DNA of 11,486 nt, from the NCBI GenBank assembly GCA_017828835.1, contig JAGAEK010000102.1, positions 1-11,486 of the forward strand, in the 5' to 3' direction. A model generated the notes under the pieces. It was not told the origin of the DNA, did not search any database, and worked only from the letters and a program-made list of their open reading frames with translations. This stretch comes from Oscillospiraceae bacterium. Lineage in GTDB: Bacteria; Bacillota; Clostridia; Oscillospirales; Ruminococcaceae. Position 1 is the first letter of the stretch. Every line of letters begins with the position of its first letter. A program made the position numbers and the translations under genes. Below, in pieces: positions 6,770-11,486 of the stretch.

Positions 6770-8959
6770 ATGTTACAGCTTACCGAAACCGAAAAAATGA
6801 GAGTCAGGGATTTTTGCGCCGGATACGGAACTTTGTGTGTTTCGAAAGCAAAAGAACCCGCTGAAAGCACCGTTATCACCGAAGCAAATAAGTTTTTCGG
6901 ACGTTATCTGAACGGTGAAGGTAAAATCATCATCGGACAAGTTTCAACGAACGAACTGATCGCCGAAGCTTGCCGCGAAAACTCGATCGATATAGATAAA
7001 ATTTCTGCCGAGGACGACGCATATCAGATAAAGAAAATCGGTAAAAATATCTTGATCGCGGGTGCAAACGCAAGAGCCGTGCTCCATGCCGTATACGCGC
7101 TCGAGGACGAGATAATCGCGGGAAGAGCGAAAGGCGATATCGATATAAAAGTCAAACCGTATTTCCGCAAAAGATCCGACGCATTGGGACATTATCACAG
7201 TATCTCGGTAAATCTCGGCAACGATACCGTTGACGAGCCGAAGGCAGAATATCTCGCAAGGCTTGGGATAAACCAGTTTTGCGCCTGCCTTGACGGTTCA
7301 CCTTACGGATCGAACCTTTCGGATCTTGTTCACAGCGACGTCTTCCCGTTCCAGATAAAACCGAATCCGGAAGCTGTCAAAAACATCAAAAACATAGCAA
7401 AAAACTGCAAAAAATACGGCATCGAGTTTTATATGATGCTTTGGGAACCCTCTTTGCCCGCAAATTACGCTCCTCTTGAAAAATATCCGAAAGAAGCTTT
7501 GGGCAAAGTAAAACGTCCTTGGGGCGGCGATGAAAATAACCTCGATACCACTTTATGCATATCAAGCCCGATAGTACAGGAGCATTACAGAAATATCATC
7601 ACAAAATTTATAAAAGAATACGAGGACGTAGCCGGATTTTTGTTCTACAACCAGGACGGCGGAGCTTGGATATGCACTCCTCAGCTTTGCGAAAGATGTA
7701 TGAAACATATCATCGATTCCGACCCCTCAAAACATAATTCTTGGGAATTGCAGGCAATGCTCGCCGATCTTCTCGCGGATGCCGCTCACAAAGCAAACCC
7801 CGATTTCAAATTCATATATTGGAGCGCGGTACATTTCCACGGCGAAGCGGTAACGAAACAACTCGAAACGGCCAAAAATTACGATTATATAATCACGGGA
7901 AGCGACGGTGCAGACCACAACGTCCATATATCCTTCCCCGAAGAGCCGTTCGATACGGTAAAAAGATGTTTGGACGCTTCCAAAAAATTCCATAAACCTT
8001 TATACGGTTATTATGCGTTCAATCGCCTTGAAGCAGTACAGATAGGATTCCCGACTCCTTTCACGGTCGCAGACTCCATAAAAACGCTCAAACGCTGGGG
8101 TATCGATAATCTGATGGAAGTAACGGGTCCTACGGCGGCACTCAACCAGATCACTGCGCTCGCAATGAAAAAATTCGAAGAAGATCCCGACGCTGACCCC
8201 GAAGAATATTTAAAACAGCTTGCGGAGGCACAATTCGGAAAAGAGGCCGGCAAACACGCCCTGAAAGCCTGGAAATATGCCGAAAGCGCATATAACTGCT
8301 GGCTGCATTATAAAGCGACGCCTCTCGGCGGAAGCCAATTTTTCGTAAGGTCAAGCACATATTACGGAAAAACTGACGCCGGTATATTGCCGGGAGTCTT
8401 GGAAAGATTCGAAGAATTTTTCAAAATCGTCGGGAACGTGGAGCCCTGGCGCAGAGAAGAATATAAACAAAACGAGACGCCGGAATTCCTGGAAAGATAT
8501 GAAAAAATGGAAAAGTTTTTGGCTCGCTCGCTAAAAGAACTCGAAAAAGCTTATGAACTTGCACCCGAGGACGAAAAAATCGGAATATGCTATTATCCCG
8601 GAACCTTCGAGGGTCTCGGCAGACAGACTATGAAGGAATACGCCCGCCTTAACCTTTCTTCGGGACAGCAGATGTATATGAACTGCAAAATGAAGATCAA
8701 CGTAATACGCGCCGTCAACCTGCAGAGGACCATAAGAGACGAAAGCGCTGATGAAAAAGTAAAAGCGCAGGCGGATTATATGAAACTTATCAAAAACGAT
8801 ATCACGGTAAAGAAAGAATATCTCGCACTGCTCAAAACTCTGTTGAAACTGCGTCCCTGCTTTACTTTGACCGGTATCTGCGAAAGCGAACTTGAACTTT
8901 ATAAGGCCGACATAGAGAAATTGATCTCCGAAGAGCAGGAGTATCTTTTGAAAAATTAG
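6770..8959 (+). CDS. Cytosolic glycoside hydrolase-like protein (GH67N/GH20-like)
   Basis: A 729-residue protein without signal peptide or membrane segment. Residues ~35-130 look like the alpha/beta domain that precedes the catalytic barrel in GH67 alpha-glucuronidases and GH20 hexosaminidases (EDDAYQIKKI, then ILIAGANARAVLHAVYALED at ~94-113). Residues ~132-480 look like a TIM barrel: RKRSDALGHYHS, YLARLGINQF, NCKKYGIEFYMMLWEP, VAGFLFYNQDGG, then GSDGADH. Residues ~490-729 are predicted helical. Shared with the downstream paralogue are Asp296 in YNQDGG, the cysteines C302-x4-C307-x2-C310, and Asp379/Asp382/His383 in GSDGADH; these are candidates for the active site or a metal site. The D-x-x...C-x4-C-x2-C pattern recalls DUF4838 proteins, which are alpha-glucuronidase-like and of unproven activity. 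Position in a fucI-kinase operon suggests a cytosolic exo-glycosidase on imported oligosaccharides, but I do not recognise a defined family and the substrate is unknown. Confidence 0.72.
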   Translation: MLQLTETEKMRVRDFCAGYGTLCVSKAKEPAESTVITEANKFFGRYLNGEGKIIIGQVSTNELIAEACRENSIDIDKISAEDDAYQIKKIGKNILIAGANARAVLHAVYALEDEIIAGRAKGDIDIKVKPYFRKRSDALGHYHSISVNLGNDTVDEPKAEYLARLGINQFCACLDGSPYGSNLSDLVHSDVFPFQIKPNPEAVKNIKNIAKNCKKYGIEFYMMLWEPSLPANYAPLEKYPKEALGKVKRPWGGDENNLDTTLCISSPIVQEHYRNIITKFIKEYEDVAGFLFYNQDGGAWICTPQLCERCMKHIIDSDPSKHNSWELQAMLADLLADAAHKANPDFKFIYWSAVHFHGEAVTKQLETAKNYDYIITGSDGADHNVHISFPEEPFDTVKRCLDASKKFHKPLYGYYAFNRLEAVQIGFPTPFTVADSIKTLKRWGIDNLMEVTGPTAALNQITALAMKKFEEDPDADPEEYLKQLAEAQFGKEAGKHALKAWKYAESAYNCWLHYKATPLGGSQFFVRSSTYYGKTDAGILPGVLERFEEFFKIVGNVEPWRREEYKQNETPEFLERYEKMEKFLARSLKELEKAYELAPEDEKIGICYYPGTFEGLGRQTMKEYARLNLSSGQQMYMNCKMKINVIRAVNLQRTIRDESADEKVKAQADYMKLIKNDITVKKEYLALLKTLLKLRPCFTLTGICESELELYKADIEKLISEEQEYLLKN

Positions 8960-8965
8960 TTTTAC

Positions 8966-8972
8966 AAAGGAG
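8966..8972 (+). promoter_or_regulatory. Ribosome binding site of the lipoprotein paralogue
   Basis: AAAGGAG lies in the 19-base gap after the previous stop codon, 6 bases before the ATG at 8979. It fixes the start and supports co-transcription. Confidence 0.85.
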
Positions 8973-8978
8973 ATTTTT

Positions 8979-11351
8979 ATGAAAAGGATCATAGCGCTGA
9001 TTTTAGTTCTTTGCACCGTCTGCGCAGTATTTGCCGGATGCGGTAAAGACGATAACTCATCTTCTTCCGAGCCTTCGGAACAGTCTTCTTCGACTGAAAG
9101 TTCGGTTCCTGAAGAATTTACGTTCGTCGACGAGTATTTCTCTTCGGCTGCGGAATACGATTCTTCAAAAATTTCGAAAGGACTTGAAAAAATGAACATC
9201 GATTCGTCTTATAAAATTGCCATACTCGACACCGACGAACTCGTTGTCAACACCGCCGCCGAAAATCTTCAAAAATACCTCAAAAAAGCCGGTGCGGACT
9301 GCGAGATCGTCAAAACCTCGGAAGTAGGCACAAAGCAAATCATTCTCTCTTTTAACGGAACTTCCGATACCCAATCAAAGTTCTTTTCCGATAACGCCTT
9401 CGACGTCTGTTCTGTCAACGCCGAAAACGATGCGTTCAATATGAGACAAGTCGGTGACAATATTATCATCGCCGGCTCGAACCCGAGAAGCGTACTCTAC
9501 GGAGTTTACGAGTTCGAAGATCATTTCATGTACGAGCCCGACGAAAAGATCGATTCGTTCGTAACCTGGGCGTTCAGAAAACGCGGAAGCGGCTTCGGCT
9601 TCTATTGGAGCGGCAGCGATTTTGTCGATGCAAAATATTTCGAAGAAAAAGCCGAATACCTTTCAAGACTCGGAATGAATATGTATACGGCTCTTTCCGA
9701 CGGCTCCGGTATTCCGACAATAATCAATTCCTTTGTCCACAGCGATATATTCCCGTTCCAGACCGAACCGAAAGAGATATATAAAGAACAGCTCAAAGCG
9801 ATATCAGCCGCCTGCAAAAAATACGGTATCGACTATTATCAATGGCTCACCGACCCCGCGCTTCCTTATCTCGTCGGCGGCGATATGAGCCAGTATCCCG
9901 CTGAAGCATTGGGCGTTACCGACGTTCCTTCCTGGGTAACGGTCAAGGCCCCCGAAATGTCAAAAACTATTTGCATCCACTCCGAACTCGGTCAGCAGTA
10001 TATGACCGAAATGATGCAGAAATTCGTGACGGAATACCCCGATGTGGCAGGCGCTTTTATCTATAACAACGACAGCAACTCTTTCCTTTGCGTACCCGAA
10101 AAATGCGAACACTGCAAACAGGTAATCACCTCGAACACCGCGTCGATGAATAACTGGAAAATGTTCTCGGACGCTATAAACATCTACGCCAAAGCTGCCC
10201 ACGAGATCGATCCGGATTTCAGGATCATGGTCCTTCCCGCGGTCCATAATGATTACGGTGAACTGACTTATATCCTTGCAAATACGGAATTTGACGATAT
10301 TACGATCGGTTTCGACGGCGGAGACCATTGTCCGATGGTTACCAAATCTTCGTCCCTTACCGAAGCCCGAGTCGAAAAATGTATCAAATATGCAAAAAAG
10401 AACGAGAACAAAAACTGTTTTATCTACCACAGCTTCAACCGTAACGAATCCGTCCCGCAAAACTTCCTCTTCCTCGTTTCTGAAGCGATTTCCGCAAAAC
10501 AATTCTACGATCAGGGCTTTGACTGCGTAAACGACAGCGCCGGTGCTACCCCCGAATGCAACTCGATGAACGCGCTTCTTTTAAAAGAATTGCTCCGCGA
10601 TCCGACCCAGGATCACGACGCTTTGATAAAAAAGATCTGCATCGAGCAACTGGGTAATGCCGCCGGAAATCTCACCTATGAGGCGGTCCTCCATATCGGC
10701 AACGCGCTTGAAACGTGGTCCTCGTCGACCTATTATCCGTTCCGCGGCTCTATCGGATTTATGGGCATCGGTTCCATGCTGAACGAAATGACCCCGGGAG
10801 TACTTCCCGAAATAAAAGCCTATATCGAAGGATCTTTCCACGTACCTTCTCTCAACGACGAGTTTTTCTCCAATTACAAAACCACCGCGTCTGAACTCAA
10901 AACCGCGACCGACCTTTTGCAACAGGCAATGGACGCGGCAAGCTCCGATCAATATATAAAATACGCTTACTACACCGATCCCGACGTAGCGCGCCCGAAC
11001 TGCAAACAGTATGCCGAACTGCAGTATGCGTCCACCGTTTTCGGAAGATATTACGCTCAATTCCAGGTCAACAGATTGGAAGCATGGAAACTTCTCTGCG
11101 AAGTCGACGATTTTTCGAAGGTCTCGCAAGGTATAGACGACGGATCCGAAGCGTTCAAACAATACGTTGAACTCATTAAAAAAGAATCCGCCGAAGAGCA
11201 GGAATTCGTCGACATACTCCGCGGATTTCTGCAAAACCGCGATTACGTCGTTTCCGTCTCGGTCACACAGGATGAAATACAGCATTTTATCTCCATTGCC
11301 ACTACGAAAATCGCAGGCTATGACGCCTACCTCGCAAAGCTCGAAAAATAA
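8979..11351 (+). CDS. Secreted lipoprotein, glycoside hydrolase-like paralogue
   Basis: A 790-residue protein with a lipoprotein signal peptide: basic start (MKR), hydrophobic core, and lipobox FAGC with Cys21 as the lipidation site. A Ser/Glu-rich linker (~26-45) follows, so the protein should be anchored outside the cytoplasmic membrane. Residues ~78-190 form the GH67N/GH20-like alpha/beta domain (NAENDAFNMRQV, then IIIAGSNPRSVLYGVYEFED). The barrel-like core (~198-560) has RKRGSGFGFYWSG, YLSRLGMNMY, CKKYGIDYYQWLTDP, VAGAFIYNNDSN and GFDGGDH, with a helical C-terminus. It is clearly paralogous to the preceding gene product: Asp365 and C371-x4-C376-x2-C379 align with residues exactly 69 lower there, and Asp446/Asp449/His450 align with a 67-residue offset. 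The extra length is mostly signal peptide, linker and a longer N-domain. Likely a surface glycosidase or glycan-binding protein acting before import; the substrate is unknown, and a purely binding role is possible because YNQDGG has become YNNDSN. Confidence 0.75.
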   Translation: MKRIIALILVLCTVCAVFAGCGKDDNSSSSEPSEQSSSTESSVPEEFTFVDEYFSSAAEYDSSKISKGLEKMNIDSSYKIAILDTDELVVNTAAENLQKYLKKAGADCEIVKTSEVGTKQIILSFNGTSDTQSKFFSDNAFDVCSVNAENDAFNMRQVGDNIIIAGSNPRSVLYGVYEFEDHFMYEPDEKIDSFVTWAFRKRGSGFGFYWSGSDFVDAKYFEEKAEYLSRLGMNMYTALSDGSGIPTIINSFVHSDIFPFQTEPKEIYKEQLKAISAACKKYGIDYYQWLTDPALPYLVGGDMSQYPAEALGVTDVPSWVTVKAPEMSKTICIHSELGQQYMTEMMQKFVTEYPDVAGAFIYNNDSNSFLCVPEKCEHCKQVITSNTASMNNWKMFSDAINIYAKAAHEIDPDFRIMVLPAVHNDYGELTYILANTEFDDITIGFDGGDHCPMVTKSSSLTEARVEKCIKYAKKNENKNCFIYHSFNRNESVPQNFLFLVSEAISAKQFYDQGFDCVNDSAGATPECNSMNALLLKELLRDPTQDHDALIKKICIEQLGNAAGNLTYEAVLHIGNALETWSSSTYYPFRGSIGFMGIGSMLNEMTPGVLPEIKAYIEGSFHVPSLNDEFFSNYKTTASELKTATDLLQQAMDAASSDQYIKYAYYTDPDVARPNCKQYAELQYASTVFGRYYAQFQVNRLEAWKLLCEVDDFSKVSQGIDDGSEAFKQYVELIKKESAEEQEFVDILRGFLQNRDYVVSVSVTQDEIQHFISIATTKIAGYDAYLAKLEK

Positions 11352-11371
11352 TTAATATAAATTTTATTTAT

Positions 11372-11378
11372 GAAAGGA
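11372..11378 (+). promoter_or_regulatory. Ribosome binding site of the last, partial gene
   Basis: GAAAGGA lies 9 bases before the ATG at 11388. The in-frame ATG at 11370 overlaps this site and has only AT-rich sequence upstream, so 11388 is preferred. No hairpin separates this gene from the one before it. Confidence 0.65.
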
Positions 11379-11387
11379 TGTCACAAA

Positions 11388-11486
11388 ATGAAAAAAATCA
11401 TCGCGCTGGTACTTGCACTGCTTATGCTCGCGGCTCTCTTGGCAGGCTGCGGCAAAAAGCCCGACGAGACGTCTCAACCTGACAAC
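11388..11486 (+). CDS. N-terminus of a lipoprotein, cut by the window end
   Basis: Only 33 codons are visible: MKK, a hydrophobic core (IIALVLALLMLAALLAG), Cys21 in an LAGC lipobox, then a polar GKKPDETSQPDN linker. This is a strong lipoprotein signal peptide. Its first residues resemble those of the preceding lipoprotein (MKRIIALILVL). In Clostridia-like sugar operons such a gene commonly encodes the substrate-binding protein of an ABC transporter, which would supply the missing importer. It could also be a third hydrolase-like paralogue; the visible part cannot decide. Confidence 0.7.
   Translation, partial: MKKIIALVLALLMLAALLAGCGKKPDETSQPDN

Noticed and set aside
10581..11285. Open frame of 234 codons on the minus strand opposite the lipoprotein gene, and a similar one at 9960-10502
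   Set aside because: Both are antisense to the glycosidase-like gene, rich in Phe/Val/Arg in the pattern of a reverse shadow, and without start signals.
1..11486. CRISPR array, tRNA, rRNA, insertion sequence or integrase
   Set aside because: No regular repeats, no cloverleaf sequence, no transposase-like protein and no terminal inverted repeats were seen on either strand.

Overview
The window is a bacterial, probably gut-type fragment with two compositionally different parts. The first ~630 bases are GC-rich: lines 61-120 and 421-480 are each 42/60 G+C by direct count. They carry a pseudopilin-like gene of the kind that is abundant in Lentisphaerota and other PVC-group bacteria. From ~690 onward the DNA is more moderate (30/60 at 3541-3600, 18/60 at 7381-7440). 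Its protein style is that of Clostridia-like Firmicutes: AraC regulator with C-terminal double HTH, short lipoprotein signal peptides ending in AGC followed by Ser/Asp/Glu-rich linkers, and strong AAAGGAG ribosome binding sites. The host assignment is an inference and the two parts point different ways.

Layout. 24-632 (+) is a pseudopilin-like protein, followed by an intrinsic terminator. 732-2303 (-) is a complete 12-TM sodium:neurotransmitter-symporter (NSS) family transporter with its own terminator and a near-consensus sigma70 promoter. 2531-3376 (-) is an AraC/XylS regulator. A 77-bp divergent AT-rich control region separates it from the rightward cluster: L-fucose isomerase (3454-5250), a RhaB-type FGGY sugar kinase (5267-6721), a large cytosolic glycoside-hydrolase-like protein (6770-8959), a secreted lipoprotein paralogue of it (8979-11351), and the first 33 codons of another lipoprotein that runs off the end (11388-11486). 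No internal terminator was seen in the rightward cluster and the gaps are 16-48 bases, so it is most likely one operon. No gene-free stretch exceeds 300 bases; the largest gap is 227 bases (2304-2530).

How it may work. The isomerase and kinase would turn an incoming 6-deoxyhexose (L-fucose, possibly D-arabinose) into a ketose 1-phosphate. The two large paralogues share a GH67N/GH20-like N-terminal domain, a TIM-barrel-like core and a helical C-terminus, and look like unassigned glycosidases. One lies outside on the membrane and one inside, suggesting that a fucosylated glycan is trimmed at the surface, imported and finished in the cytosol. The truncated lipoprotein at the right edge may be a transporter binding protein. 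The aldolase and the permease are not in the window. The least explained element, and the best candidate for something undescribed, is this inside/outside paralogue pair coupled to fucI and a rhaB-type kinase.
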